DNA of 64,000 nt from Kosakonia sp. H02 (GTDB lineage Bacteria > Pseudomonadota > Gammaproteobacteria > Enterobacterales > Enterobacteriaceae), in NCBI GenBank assembly GCA_030704225.1, contig CP131915.1, positions 248,001-312,000 of the forward strand, in the 5' to 3' direction. Within the stretch, counting starts at the first letter, position 1. The number at the start of each line of letters is the position of its first letter. This document shows, piece after piece, positions 44,117 through 53,806 of the stretch. The position numbers and the translations under genes were made by a program. Under the pieces are notes generated by a model that was not told the origin of the DNA, did not search any database, and saw only the letters and a list, made by a program, of their open reading frames with translations.

Positions 44117-45412
44117 TCAGGAAGGGAGCTGAATGTGGTGATAAATGGGCCACTGAAACGTAAATCGCGCACCGCCCAATTCGCTCTGTGTGCAACTGAC
44201 GTTGCCGCCAAACGCCTGTGCAATAGAGCGCACAATCGCCAGTCCTAAGCCACAGCCGCCCGTTGCGCGGTCGCGGCTCGGATCGAGGCGCACAAACGGT
44301 TCGAACACACGTTCGCGCTCTTCAGGCGCAATCCCCGGGCCGTCATCTTCCACCGTCATACTGGCAAGTGAACCCTGGCGCTGGAGGGTCACTTTTACCG
44401 TTTGCTGGCTGTAGCGCAGGGCGTTGTTCACCAGATTATCCAGCACGCGCTCCATCAACCGCATATCAAGTGCACCAAACTCTTCGCCTGGCACGTAGTT
44501 GAGCAATAACGTATGTTGCGGATTCATGCTGCGGGCATCATCCATATAGCTGCTAAACCAGGCGGGCAGATCCGGCGTGGTCAGTTTCAACTCAGTCTGC
44601 GGGCGATCGAGGCGGGCATAGGTTAGCAATTCTTCAATTAACCCTTCGAGTTGGCCGATATCGCGATTCAGCGCAGTGCGCTCCGCTTCGCTGAGGTTAT
44701 CGCTCATTTCCAGCCGGTAACGCAGCCGGACCAGCGGGGTGCGCAGCTCGTGGGCGATGCCGTCGATCAGCTGTTTTTTGCTGGCAATGAGCGCGTTGAT
44801 ATTATCGGCCATCTGGTTAAAGGCAATGCCGAGACGTTCAAAACTGGATGCGCTGTCAAAATGAATGCGCTCCTCCAGATGCCCGTCGCCGAAGCGTTGC
44901 GCGGCCGTCTCCAGGCGCAACATCTCCTGCCAGTGCGGGCGCATCCAGATAAACACCGGGAAGGCGAGGGAGATGGCGATCAGCGCCATCAATCCCATAT
45001 CCAGCAGCCGGGTTTCATGCAGGAAAAAGAGGTAGGGAACCGGGCCAACCGCCAGCACGTAGTGGCTGCGCGGAATACGCTGAATAAAGGTGTACTCGGC
45101 ATCGAGCGCCACAATATCACCTTCGCGCAACCGCTGTGCTGTCGGTGCGTCGAGGGTGAATTTATTCATAGGTTCAATACGCAGGTTAAATGACAGGTTC
45201 AGATCCAGCTCTTTCAGGGTTTTTGCCCACTGATGTGGCGGGATTTCGCGCAGCTCACTGCGCATCAGGTACAACGAACTTTTCATTAAATCATCAAGAG
45301 ACTGGCGACCCGCGCGCTCGGCGGTAAATTTGTACACCAGACCCACCAACATCGTCATTACCAGAAAGCAGACGAACAGCAACAGGTAAAACTGGACGAA
45401 CAGCTTTTTCAT
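44117..45412 (-). CDS. rstB: Sensor histidine kinase RstB
   Basis: A 431-residue inner-membrane sensor kinase. It has two membrane helices (about residues 7-27 and 135-155) around a periplasmic domain, a HAMP-type linker, the phosphoacceptor histidine in GIAHELRTPLVRLR and ATP-binding motifs NALRYS, DDGPGIAPEE and GCGLGLAIVRS. It pairs with RstA 21 bases upstream, in the same operon; the pair is PhoP-controlled in E. coli. Confidence 0.95.
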   Translation of the reverse strand: MKKLFVQFYLLLFVCFLVMTMLVGLVYKFTAERAGRQSLDDLMKSSLYLMRSELREIPPHQWAKTLKELDLNLSFNLRIEPMNKFTLDAPTAQRLREGDIVALDAEYTFIQRIPRSHYVLAVGPVPYLFFLHETRLLDMGLMALIAISLAFPVFIWMRPHWQEMLRLETAAQRFGDGHLEERIHFDSASSFERLGIAFNQMADNINALIASKKQLIDGIAHELRTPLVRLRYRLEMSDNLSEAERTALNRDIGQLEGLIEELLTYARLDRPQTELKLTTPDLPAWFSSYMDDARSMNPQHTLLLNYVPGEEFGALDMRLMERVLDNLVNNALRYSQQTVKVTLQRQGSLASMTVEDDGPGIAPEERERVFEPFVRLDPSRDRATGGCGLGLAIVRSIAQAFGGNVSCTQSELGGARFTFQWPIYHHIQLPS

Positions 45413-45433
45413 AATGACACCTGGTTACGTGCT

Positions 45434-46150
45434 TCAGTTGTCCCACGCATGGGGAGCAAACAGATAGCCTTTGTTGCGGACGGTTTTAATGCGATACGGC
45501 TCCGTTGCGCTGTCGAGCAGCTTTTTACGCAGGCGGGAAATTGCTACATCAACGCTGCGATCCATGCCGTCGTAGCTGACACCGCGCAAGTTTTTCAGCA
45601 GCGCGTCGCGATCCATGATCTGCCCGGCGTGGGTTGCCAGCTCCCACAGCAGTTCAAAATCGGCGGTGGAAAGGGCGACCTGAACGCCTGCGAGCAGCAC
45701 CTGGCGATTGACTGGATCAATAGACAACGTGCCGAAGGTGATGGTTTTATGCTGTTTCAGTGAGGGAACGGCAGTTTCCGTTGCGGCGCTGGTGCGCTGG
45801 CGTAAATGCAGACGCAGACGCGCCAGCAACACGGCGGGCGGTGTGGTTTTGAGAATGTAATCGTTCGCGCCCATTTCGAGAGAAAGGATATGGTTCATAT
45901 CGCTATCAAGCGAGGTCAGTAGCACAATCGGGCCGGTCCACTGTTTGCGTAAATCGCGGCACAAGGTCATGCCATCTTTGCCGGGCAGCATAATATCCAG
46001 CAGCACCAGTTCGGGGTTTTCCCGGCTGATAACCTCTTCGGCGCGATCGCCACGGGGTTCAACAATGACATCCATATCGTGTTTGCCCAGGTACGCGGCT
46101 ATTAGCGCGCCCACTTCCGGGTCGTCTTCCACAAAAACGATCTTATTCAT
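45434..46150 (-). CDS. rstA: Response regulator RstA
   Basis: A 238-residue OmpR/PhoB-type response regulator. Asp52 in LLDIMLPGKDG is the phosphorylation site, with the acidic pair at residues 9-10 and Lys in LKTTPP; the winged helix carries DRSVDVAISRLRKKL. Length is one residue less than E. coli RstA. A possible PhoP box lies upstream. Confidence 0.95.
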   Translation of the reverse strand: MNKIVFVEDDPEVGALIAAYLGKHDMDVIVEPRGDRAEEVISRENPELVLLDIMLPGKDGMTLCRDLRKQWTGPIVLLTSLDSDMNHILSLEMGANDYILKTTPPAVLLARLRLHLRQRTSAATETAVPSLKQHKTITFGTLSIDPVNRQVLLAGVQVALSTADFELLWELATHAGQIMDRDALLKNLRGVSYDGMDRSVDVAISRLRKKLLDSATEPYRIKTVRNKGYLFAPHAWDN

Positions 46151-46206
46151 ATGTCATCGTGATTGGACAAAAACGTCAACATACACCGCCTTGTGGCAAC
46201 CTGCCA

Positions 46207-46223
46207 TTAATCTTTTCTAAACA
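46207..46223 (-). promoter_or_regulatory. Possible PhoP box upstream of rstA
   Basis: On the minus strand the direct repeat TGTTTA-GAAAA-GATTAA resembles the PhoP box, 57 bases before rstA. The nearest -10-like element (TATGTT, 46183-46178) is 23 bases away, farther than the usual distance, so confidence is limited. PhoP control of rstA is known in E. coli. Confidence 0.5.
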
Positions 46224-46277
46224 ACAAGCGTTCCGTTATGCTGTAGGTCTTTGTTGTTAAAGTGTGAAGAGAAGATG

Positions 46278-46613
46278 ATGGGATTGCTTATCAAAGCGGC
46301 GATTGGTGCGCTGGTGGTGGTGCTGATCGGTTTGCTGGCTAAAACAAAAAATTACTATATCGCCGGGTTAATCCCGCTGTTTCCCACTTTTGCTTTGATT
46401 GCCCACTATATTGTGGCAACCGAGCGCGGTATCGACGCGTTGCGCACTACCATTGTCTTCGGCATGTGGGCAATTATTCCGTACTTTATCTATTTATTGT
46501 CGCTATGGTATTTCACGGGATTTATGCGGGTCTGGCCGGCGCTGGGCTGTGCGGTGCTTTGCTGGAGCCTCAGCGCCTGGCTGTTAATCTATTGCTGGAG
46601 TCGCCTCCATTAA
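46278..46613 (+). CDS. ydgC: GlpM-family membrane protein YdgC
   Basis: A 111-residue inner-membrane protein with four helices, starting MGLLIKAAIGALVVVLIGLL and containing LAKTKNYYIAGLIPLFPTFA, which matches E. coli YdgC and the GlpM family. The start is the second of two adjacent ATG codons, as in E. coli. It is divergent from rstA. In K-12 folM lies between ydgC and ydgI; here ydgI follows two bases after. Confidence 0.9.
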   Translation: MGLLIKAAIGALVVVLIGLLAKTKNYYIAGLIPLFPTFALIAHYIVATERGIDALRTTIVFGMWAIIPYFIYLLSLWYFTGFMRVWPALGCAVLCWSLSAWLLIYCWSRLH

Positions 46614-46615
46614 AC

Positions 46616-47998
46616 TCACCGCATCAGCATCCATGTAGCGGGCAGGGCGGCAACCAGGAGCAGGGCGATCAATGCTTTTTCCCGCTGCATCAGTGCGTCA
46701 GTCATTTCATGGGTGCGGCGGGCGTACATAAACACCAGCAGACCCGGCGCATAGAGCACCACAGAAAGCAGTAAGTGCATTGGGCCGGACGCGTACAGCA
46801 ACCACAAACCATATACGCAGGCACCGACCGCAACCGTACGATGCAGCGGACGGCGGGCGATTTTCAGCAGGAATGCGCCAACCAAAAAGTAAGGCACCAG
46901 AATCATCTCGGAGGCGATGGTCAACAGCGTGTTGTAATCCGAGCCGGTGAGCCAGATTAACACCAGGCACACCTGGACGCTGGCGTTGGTTAGCCACAGC
47001 GACGCCGCAGGCGCATTGTTTTTGTTCTGGTGCGCAAAAATACGCGGGAAGGCTTTATAGGTCGCGGCCAGCAGCGGCACTTCTGCCGCCATAATGGTCC
47101 AGCTCAGATAGGCTCCGCAGACCGAGACAATCAACCCTGCGGCGATCACTACTTCACCCCAACTGCCAAGCAATTTCACCATCAGCCCGGCCATGGAAGG
47201 ATTACGCATTTCCGCCAGTTCAGGGCGCGCCACGACGCCAAGGGAAAGCAGCGTTACCAGTAAGTAAACGGTTAATGCTGCCAGCACCGCCAGCAATGTG
47301 GCGCGGCCAACATCGTGTTTATTGCGCGCGCGGGCGGAGACCACCACAGCGCCTTCCACGCCGATAAATACCCACAAGGTGATGAGCATGGTGTTTTTCA
47401 CCTGTTCCCAGACAGGAACGCCCAGCGCGATGCCGCTGAAATCGAATTTGAATTTGTCGAGATTAAAGGCCAGCGCTGCCAGCACCACAAACAGCCCGAG
47501 CGGCACCAGTTTCGCCAGCGTCGCGGCCAGATTGATGCTCGCCGCAGTCTGCACGCCGCGCAGCACCAGCGCGTGGACAATCCACAGCAGCGCGGAGGCA
47601 CCGACGATGGACTGCCAGGTATTGCCATCGCCAAACAGGCGCAGCGACGGTGTGTCGGTAAAAAAGCTGAGGGCAGAAAAGACGATCACCAGGTAGGAAA
47701 CGTTGGCGATCACCGCGCACAGCCAGTAACCCCAGGCCGAGCAAAAACCAATTAGCTCACCGAAACCTTCACGCGCATACGTAAAAATGCCGCCATCGAG
47801 ATCCGGGCGGATACGGGTCAGGATAAGCATGGCGAAGGCCAGCAGTAGAATTCCCGCGCCGGTAATGATCCAACCGATAATCAGCGCTGCCGGGCTGGCA
47901 ACCTCGGCCATATTTTGCGGCAGGCTGAACACGCCCGCGCCGAGCATTGAGCTTAAAACCAGCGCAGTTAAAGCGCTAAGGCCAAGTTTTTTTTCCAT
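46616..47998 (-). CDS. ydgI: Basic amino acid/polyamine antiporter family protein YdgI
   Basis: A 460-residue APC-superfamily transporter, ArcD-like, with about 12 helices. It starts MEKKLGLSALTALVLSSMLG and has the family glycine motif MLGAGVFSLPQNMA. It matches E. coli YdgI in length and sequence; the substrate is taken to be arginine/ornithine-type but is not proved. The longer frame to 48025 is rejected as it adds nine residues without a ribosome-binding site. Confidence 0.92.
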   Translation of the reverse strand: MEKKLGLSALTALVLSSMLGAGVFSLPQNMAEVASPAALIIGWIITGAGILLLAFAMLILTRIRPDLDGGIFTYAREGFGELIGFCSAWGYWLCAVIANVSYLVIVFSALSFFTDTPSLRLFGDGNTWQSIVGASALLWIVHALVLRGVQTAASINLAATLAKLVPLGLFVVLAALAFNLDKFKFDFSGIALGVPVWEQVKNTMLITLWVFIGVEGAVVVSARARNKHDVGRATLLAVLAALTVYLLVTLLSLGVVARPELAEMRNPSMAGLMVKLLGSWGEVVIAAGLIVSVCGAYLSWTIMAAEVPLLAATYKAFPRIFAHQNKNNAPAASLWLTNASVQVCLVLIWLTGSDYNTLLTIASEMILVPYFLVGAFLLKIARRPLHRTVAVGACVYGLWLLYASGPMHLLLSVVLYAPGLLVFMYARRTHEMTDALMQREKALIALLLVAALPATWMLMR

Positions 47999-48150
47999 TG
48001 TTATCCTGTCAAAAAAGCAACTCATCCAGAATAATTATTTTGCCGTGGCGCATAAATATGGTGGATATCACTGAGGCGCGGAATTTTACGGAGAGTCGTC
48101 AGGGCATGCAATGAGGGGGAGGCAAATTTTGTGAAAAAGGAGAAAAAAAT

Positions 48151-48180
48151 GAAAAAAAGGCGGCTGAAAAGGCCGCCTTG
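48151..48180 (-). terminator. Terminator after ydgH
   Basis: AAGGCGG/CCGCCTT stem followed on the minus strand by seven T, 14 bases after the ydgH stop. Confidence 0.83.
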
Positions 48181-48194
48181 ATTCACCACGCCAA

Positions 48195-49139
48195 TTATTT
48201 GTAGAGGTCGGCGCTGATGGTCATGTTGTTACCGCTTTCGGACCACTGACGCGTAATGTGGTAATACTTCGCGCCTTTCGCCGCGGCACGTTTGGCAACC
48301 TGATAGGAAATTTCAGTCATGTTGCCGTAGTTACCGGTGAACTTGATGCTGTCGAACGGCACCATTTGCGCGGCAGTGATTTTATTCACTTCTTCAATTT
48401 TTTTGCCGTCAGGCAGCGTGACGCTGTAACGCCCACCGCTGGAGGATTGTGTTTCGAAGAAGCGACCAACGCCTACGCCCGCAGTAGCATCGGAAGCCAC
48501 GCCCGGAATTTCCACTTTCTTCGCTTCCTCACCACCTTTTGCCAGCGCAGCGCGGCCAGCGTCGGAATCACGCGGAATGGCATCGGCGCTTTGCAGCACG
48601 CGTTTTTTCGCGTCGGCTTTATAGATGAAAGCGGTAACAAGCTGGTTACCGCCCTGGTTAGCATCAACCTGGCGCACAATGTAGAACGAATGCGCACCTT
48701 TGGCTTTGGCCGCTTTGGTAATGGCATCGTTCACTTCTGGCTGCGTGCGGAAGAAACCTTGTACGGTAACCGTATCGTAAGGTTGCAGTTCAACGGCTTT
48801 ATCTTTTGGTAATTCAGTGACGCCGTTAATGACACGGTATTCCGGTTTATCGGCTTTCGCTGCATCTGCTTTGTATAAATCTGCGGTAACACGTTGGTTG
48901 CCGCTATTACCGGCATCGTGGGTGTCCACAACATAAAATGCCGCCGCGCCTTCTTTATCCGCGCGTTTGGACACAGCGTTAACAGCATCACCAATGGCAT
49001 TAAAGCGCCCAGTGATAACGATGCGATCGTAAGGTTTCACCGCCGCTGCTTGCTCCGGTGTTAACTCTGTCGCGGCGTTAGCAGTGAACGCGGTCGCAGA
49101 CAGAAGTGCTGACGCCAGGAGGGTGTACTTAAGCTTCAT
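48195..49139 (-). CDS. ydgH: Periplasmic triple-DUF1471 protein YdgH
   Basis: A 314-residue secreted protein: signal peptide ending near residue 22 (TAFTANA), then three DUF1471/YhcN (BhsA-type) domains. Each has a PYD/PFD-xI strand and a YxV/IxR/D-G-N pattern: AVKPYDRIVITG, VELQPYDTVTVQG and AQMVPFDSIKFTG. Length equals E. coli YdgH. Family members take part in stress resistance and biofilm formation; the exact role is unknown. Confidence 0.93.
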   Translation of the reverse strand: MKLKYTLLASALLSATAFTANAATELTPEQAAAVKPYDRIVITGRFNAIGDAVNAVSKRADKEGAAAFYVVDTHDAGNSGNQRVTADLYKADAAKADKPEYRVINGVTELPKDKAVELQPYDTVTVQGFFRTQPEVNDAITKAAKAKGAHSFYIVRQVDANQGGNQLVTAFIYKADAKKRVLQSADAIPRDSDAGRAALAKGGEEAKKVEIPGVASDATAGVGVGRFFETQSSSGGRYSVTLPDGKKIEEVNKITAAQMVPFDSIKFTGNYGNMTEISYQVAKRAAAKGAKYYHITRQWSESGNNMTISADLYK

Positions 49140-49630
49140 AAAAATAATCCTTCGCCTTGCGCAAACCATAAACTGGTGTTGTTGTTGGGAAAACGTCGGT
49201 GATTATTGCATTTAAACAGCGCGACTGTCTGCGTCATTTTTCACTGACTGTGCGGTGGTTGGGGTTAATAATCATAACCTTTAGTGATAGGTTGATAAAA
49301 CAGACGCTTGACCAGCAAAATCGATAAACCATATGACTTTTTAAAGTTAATGCATTGTTAAAAAGCGGATCTTCGCTGGAGATTAATCGTGTTTTGCCGC
49401 TTCGCTTGAGCGGAATATCGGCCTGTAAGCGCGAATTAAAGGCAAATAACCTTATTAGCCCCCCTGTAAGCTTGATTCTCACTGATAAAGGCATCATTTC
49501 GCCTTTCCGGCAGTGGATCGCAGGCGTTATTTTCAGTAGGTTATAGAAAGTTTGTTACTGTTTTATTCACCGGGGTTTTTATGCCGGGAGACTGACAAAC
49601 CATCATCTAAAACCGATGGAAGGGAAAACT
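49140..49630. other. Intergenic region between ydgH and pntA
   Basis: No gene is seen in these 491 bases. They hold the divergent promoters of ydgH and pntA. An imperfect inverted repeat GGTTA-N7-TAACC lies at 49263-49279, and a small CCGG/CCGG hairpin is near 49568. No known operator was recognised. Confidence 0.5.
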
Positions 49631-51160
49631 ATGCGTATTGGTGTACCTAAAGAACGGTTGGCCAATGAAACCCGCGTTGCGGCGACACCGAAAACGGTCG
49701 AGCAATTGCTTAAATTGGGTTTCACCGTCGCGATTGAAAGCGGCGCTGGCAAACTGGCAAGTTTCGATGACGATGCGTTCACCCAGGCAGGGGCGACGAT
49801 TGTAGACGGCGAGAATGTCTGGCATTCGGATGTGATCCTGAAGGTTAACGCGCCGGAAGAAGAAGAGATTGCGCTGCTTAATCCGGGCACAACGCTGGTC
49901 AGCTTTATCTGGCCAGCACAAAACCCGGAGCTGATTGAAAAACTGGCGGCGCGGAATGTCACTGTGATGGCGATGGATTCCGTGCCGCGTATCTCCCGCG
50001 CACAATCGCTGGATGCATTGAGTTCGATGGCTAACATCGCCGGATATCGTGCGATTGTTGAAGCCGCCCATGAATTTGGCCGTTTCTTCACCGGGCAGAT
50101 CACCGCCGCAGGTAAAGTTCCCCCGGCGAAAGTGATGGTCATTGGCGCAGGTGTTGCGGGTCTTGCCGCAATTGGCGCAGCCAACAGTTTGGGCGCAATT
50201 GTCCGTGCTTTCGATACCCGTCCGGAAGTTAAAGAACAGGTGCAGAGCATGGGTGCCGAGTTCCTTGAACTGAACTTTGAAGAGGAAGCGGGCAGCGGCG
50301 ACGGCTACGCGAAAGTGATGTCTGAAGCCTTTATCAAAGCGGAAATGGAACTGTTCGCCGCGCAGGCAAAAGATGTCGACATTATCGTGACGACGGCGCT
50401 GATTCCGGGCAAACCTGCACCGAAACTGATCACCCGTGAAATGGTTGATTCCATGAAAGCGGGAAGCGTGATTGTCGATTTGGCCGCGCAAAACGGCGGC
50501 AACTGCGAATACACCGTTCCGAACCAGGTCACCACCACCGCCAATGGCGTCAAAGTGATTGGTTATACCGATCTGCCTGGTCGCCTGCCGACGCAGTCTT
50601 CCCAGTTGTACGGCACCAACCTTGTTAATTTACTGAAACTGTTGTGTGTCGAGAAAGACGGCAACGTGGTTGTTGATTTCGACGATGTGGTGGTGCGCGG
50701 TGTGACGGTCGTTCGCGACGGCGAAGTGACCTGGCCGGCGCCGCCGATTCAGGTTTCTGCGCAGCCGCAGGCCGCGCCAAAAGCCGCTGCGGCACCGAAA
50801 GAAGAGGTCAAACCTGCATCACCGTGGCGTAAATACGCGTTGATGGCGCTGGCGATTATTCTTTTTGGCTGGCTGGCAGATGTCGCCCCGAAAGAGTTCC
50901 TCGGCCACTTTACCGTTTTCGCACTGGCCTGCGTGGTGGGTTACTACGTGGTGTGGAACGTCTCTCACGCGCTGCATACGCCGCTGATGTCGGTGACAAA
51001 CGCCATTTCCGGCATCATTGTTGTCGGTGCGCTATTGCAGATTGGTCACGGCGGCTGGGTCAGCTTCTTTAGCTTTATCGCAGTGTTGATTGCCAGCATT
51101 AATATTTTCGGTGGTTTCACCGTCACTCAGCGCATGCTGAAAATGTTCCGGAAGAACTAA
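49631..51160 (+). CDS. pntA: NAD(P) transhydrogenase subunit alpha
   Basis: A 509-residue subunit of the proton-translocating transhydrogenase. It has the NAD(H)-binding domain I with GAGVAGLAAIGAANSLGA near residue 171 and RGVTVV at its end, a Pro/Ala/Lys-rich linker, and four C-terminal helices. The start MRIGVPKERLANETRVA matches E. coli; the open frame from 49616 is rejected. Ten bases before pntB. Confidence 0.96.
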   Translation: MRIGVPKERLANETRVAATPKTVEQLLKLGFTVAIESGAGKLASFDDDAFTQAGATIVDGENVWHSDVILKVNAPEEEEIALLNPGTTLVSFIWPAQNPELIEKLAARNVTVMAMDSVPRISRAQSLDALSSMANIAGYRAIVEAAHEFGRFFTGQITAAGKVPPAKVMVIGAGVAGLAAIGAANSLGAIVRAFDTRPEVKEQVQSMGAEFLELNFEEEAGSGDGYAKVMSEAFIKAEMELFAAQAKDVDIIVTTALIPGKPAPKLITREMVDSMKAGSVIVDLAAQNGGNCEYTVPNQVTTTANGVKVIGYTDLPGRLPTQSSQLYGTNLVNLLKLLCVEKDGNVVVDFDDVVVRGVTVVRDGEVTWPAPPIQVSAQPQAAPKAAAAPKEEVKPASPWRKYALMALAIILFGWLADVAPKEFLGHFTVFALACVVGYYVVWNVSHALHTPLMSVTNAISGIIVVGALLQIGHGGWVSFFSFIAVLIASINIFGGFTVTQRMLKMFRKN

Positions 51161-51170
51161 GGGGTAACAA

Positions 51171-52559
51171 ATGTCTGGAGGATTAGTTACAGCTGCATAC
51201 ATTGTTGCCGCGATCCTGTTTATTTTCAGTCTGGCGGGGCTTTCGAAACATGAAACCTCGCAGCAGGGTAATAACTTCGGTATCGCCGGTATGGCGATTG
51301 CGCTGGTGGCGACCATTTTTGGCCCGGAGACCGGCAATGTGGCGTGGATCCTGGTGGCGATGATCATCGGTGGCGCTATTGGTATGCGTCTGGCAAAAAA
51401 AGTCGAAATGACTGAAATGCCGGAGCTGGTCGCGGTGCTGCACAGCTTCGTCGGTCTGGCTGCGGTGCTGGTGGGTTTCAACAGTTATCTCGATCACGAA
51501 GTCGGGCTTGATCCGGTGCTGGTGAATATTCATCTGACTGAAGTGTTCCTCGGTATCTTTATTGGTGCCGTGACCTTCACCGGCTCCATTGTGGCGTTCG
51601 GCAAGCTGCGCGGGAAAATCTCGTCTAAGCCGCTGATGCTGCCAAACCGCCATAAGATGAACCTGGCGGCGCTGGTGGTCTCCTTTGTGCTGATGCTGAT
51701 CTTTGTGCGTACCGAAAGTGTAGGGCTGCAAGTGCTGGCGCTGCTGCTGATGACCATTATTGCGCTGGCGTTTGGCTGGCATCTGGTGGCCTCTATCGGC
51801 GGTGCGGATATGCCGGTAGTGGTCTCAATGCTGAACTCCTATTCCGGTTGGGCGGCGGCGGCGGCGGGCTTTATGCTCAGCAACGACCTGTTGATCGTCA
51901 CCGGTGCGCTGGTCGGTTCGTCGGGTGCGATCCTCTCTTACATTATGTGTAAGGCGATGAACCGCTCCTTTATCAGCGTCATTGCGGGCGGTTTTGGCAC
52001 CGATGGCTCGTCCAGCGGCAGTGATGAAGAAACGGGCGAGCACCGCGAAATCAACGCCGAAGAGACAGCCGATCTGCTGAAAAACTCGCATTCCGTCATC
52101 ATCACGCCGGGCTACGGCATGGCGGTGGCGCAAGCGCAGTATCCGGTGGCGGAAATTACCGAAAAACTGCGCGCGCGCGGCATAAAAGTGCGTTTCGGTA
52201 TTCACCCGGTAGCCGGGCGTTTACCCGGCCATATGAACGTGCTGCTGGCGGAAGCGAAAGTGCCGTATGACATTGTGCTGGAAATGGACGAGATCAACGA
52301 CGATTTCGCCGACACTGACACGGTGCTGGTGATTGGCGCGAACGACACCGTTAACCCGGCGGCGCAGGACGATCCGAAAAGCCCCATCGCCGGTATGCCG
52401 GTGCTGGAAGTGTGGAAAGCGCAGAACGTTATTGTCTTCAAACGTTCCATGAACACAGGCTATGCCGGTGTGCAAAACCCGCTGTTCTTCAAAGAGAATA
52501 CGCAGATGCTGTTTGGCGACGCCAAAGCCAGCGTTGATGCCATTCTCAAAGCGCTGTAA
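51171..52559 (+). CDS. pntB: NAD(P) transhydrogenase subunit beta
   Basis: A 462-residue subunit with nine membrane helices (to about residue 260) and the C-terminal NADP(H)-binding domain III. The latter shows IITPGYGMAVAQAQYPVAEI, GIHPVAGRLPGHMNVLLAEA and GANDTVNPAAQDDP. Length equals E. coli PntB. With PntA it makes NADPH from NADH using the proton motive force. Confidence 0.97.
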   Translation: MSGGLVTAAYIVAAILFIFSLAGLSKHETSQQGNNFGIAGMAIALVATIFGPETGNVAWILVAMIIGGAIGMRLAKKVEMTEMPELVAVLHSFVGLAAVLVGFNSYLDHEVGLDPVLVNIHLTEVFLGIFIGAVTFTGSIVAFGKLRGKISSKPLMLPNRHKMNLAALVVSFVLMLIFVRTESVGLQVLALLLMTIIALAFGWHLVASIGGADMPVVVSMLNSYSGWAAAAAGFMLSNDLLIVTGALVGSSGAILSYIMCKAMNRSFISVIAGGFGTDGSSSGSDEETGEHREINAEETADLLKNSHSVIITPGYGMAVAQAQYPVAEITEKLRARGIKVRFGIHPVAGRLPGHMNVLLAEAKVPYDIVLEMDEINDDFADTDTVLVIGANDTVNPAAQDDPKSPIAGMPVLEVWKAQNVIVFKRSMNTGYAGVQNPLFFKENTQMLFGDAKASVDAILKAL

Positions 52560-52574
52560 GTTTTACCGCTTATA

Positions 52575-52604
52575 AATACCGCTCTTCGGGGCGGTATTTT
52601 TTTG
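52575..52604 (+). terminator. Terminator after pntB
   Basis: AATACCGC/GCGGTATT stem with an eight-base loop and seven T. Confidence 0.88.
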
Positions 52605-52667
52605 CCCGCAATCAGCCTGGACAGAGCGTCTATACTTCTATCTCTATGTTTTTTATGCGGAGGAAGG

Positions 52668-53777
52668 ATGACGTTTCTGTCTCGTTTTGACTTTATATCT
52701 ATATTGATGTTGCCCTCGTTCTGGGTAGGCCTTGCGACGGTAGTGGTGATAACCCTGCTCGTTTATTGGCTGTTTACGCGCTTGTTGAAGATGTTGATGA
52801 AAGGGGCGAATAACTGGAGCGAAAAACAGCGCGGTGTGGGGAAAATGCAGCATGTGCTGGTGGATATGCTGAGCCGTACCAGTAAGTTCCTGCTCTTTAT
52901 TGCCGCGCTACTTTTCAGCCTGCGTTTTGTCGATCTTCCTGACCGCCTGTTTAATACGCTCGGGCACGCCTGGTTTTTAGTGCTGGCGATCCAGATAGCC
53001 ATCTGGCTTGATCGGGGCGTAGTGTCGTGGATGCACCATTTGATGTACACACCTGGTGGGAGCAGAAACCCGGTCACCATGGTGATTGCCGGTCTGCTGC
53101 TGCGTATGTTGCTGTGGACCATTATGCTGCTGTCGATTCTGGCGAACGCGGGCGTCAATATCACGGCGCTGGTCGCCAGCCTGGGCGTCGGCGGTATTGC
53201 CATTGCGCTTGCTGTACAAACCATCCTCAGCGATGTTTTCGCGTCGCTTTCCATCGGCTTCGATAAACCTTTCGAAATTGGCGATTTCGTCGTTTTCAAT
53301 GATGTTGCTGGTACGATCGAGCACATTGGCCTTAAAACTACGCGCATACGTAGCCTGAGCGGGGAGCAGATCGTCTGCGGTAATGCCATTTTGCTGCAAC
53401 AAACGCTGCACAACTATAAACGTATGCAGACGCGGCGTATCGTTTTCACCTTCGGCCTGGCATTAACGACGCCGCCGGACAAACTGCGTAAAGTGGGCGA
53501 AATGGTGCGTACCATCATTACTGAGGTTGGCAATACGAAGTTTGACCGCGCCCACTTCCTCGGGTTTGGTACCGATCGGCTGAATTTTGAGGTTGTGCAT
53601 ATCGTCAATTCGGCGGATTACAACACGTACATGGATATTCAGCAGGAAATTAATATCCGCATTATGGAAAAACTGGCAGAAGCGGGGATCGAACTGGCGT
53701 TGCCGTGTGTGGTGGTGAAAGGCGGAGTGGCGGTGGAAACGCCTCCTGCTGAGCCACAAGGCGAACCGGCGGCATAA
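52668..53777 (+). CDS. MscS-family mechanosensitive channel
   Basis: A 369-residue membrane protein with about five helices and a C-terminal MscS beta/vestibule domain. The pore-lining helix is seen in LVASLGVGGIAIALAVQTIL, followed by SLSIGFDKPFEIGDFV. Helices near residues 17-40 and 70-115 precede it. In K-12 the neighbour of uspE is ynaI, also an MscS homologue, but the two proteins do not match beyond the domain. The start at 52668 with GGAGGAAGG before it is used. The C terminus ends in a Pro/Glu/Ala tail. Confidence 0.88.
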   Translation: MTFLSRFDFISILMLPSFWVGLATVVVITLLVYWLFTRLLKMLMKGANNWSEKQRGVGKMQHVLVDMLSRTSKFLLFIAALLFSLRFVDLPDRLFNTLGHAWFLVLAIQIAIWLDRGVVSWMHHLMYTPGGSRNPVTMVIAGLLLRMLLWTIMLLSILANAGVNITALVASLGVGGIAIALAVQTILSDVFASLSIGFDKPFEIGDFVVFNDVAGTIEHIGLKTTRIRSLSGEQIVCGNAILLQQTLHNYKRMQTRRIVFTFGLALTTPPDKLRKVGEMVRTIITEVGNTKFDRAHFLGFGTDRLNFEVVHIVNSADYNTYMDIQQEINIRIMEKLAEAGIELALPCVVVKGGVAVETPPAEPQGEPAA

Positions 53778-53800
53778 AAAAACCCGCCTTGCGGCGGGTT
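53775..53800 (-). terminator. Terminator after uspE
   Basis: AACCCGCC/GGCGGGTT stem with a four-base loop and seven T on the minus strand; it overlaps the stop of the channel gene. Confidence 0.85.
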
Positions 53801-53806
53801 CTACGT

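Noticed and set aside
49607..50491. Minus-strand frame of 294 codons opposite pntA
   Set aside because: Shadow of a conserved gene; product has no family features.
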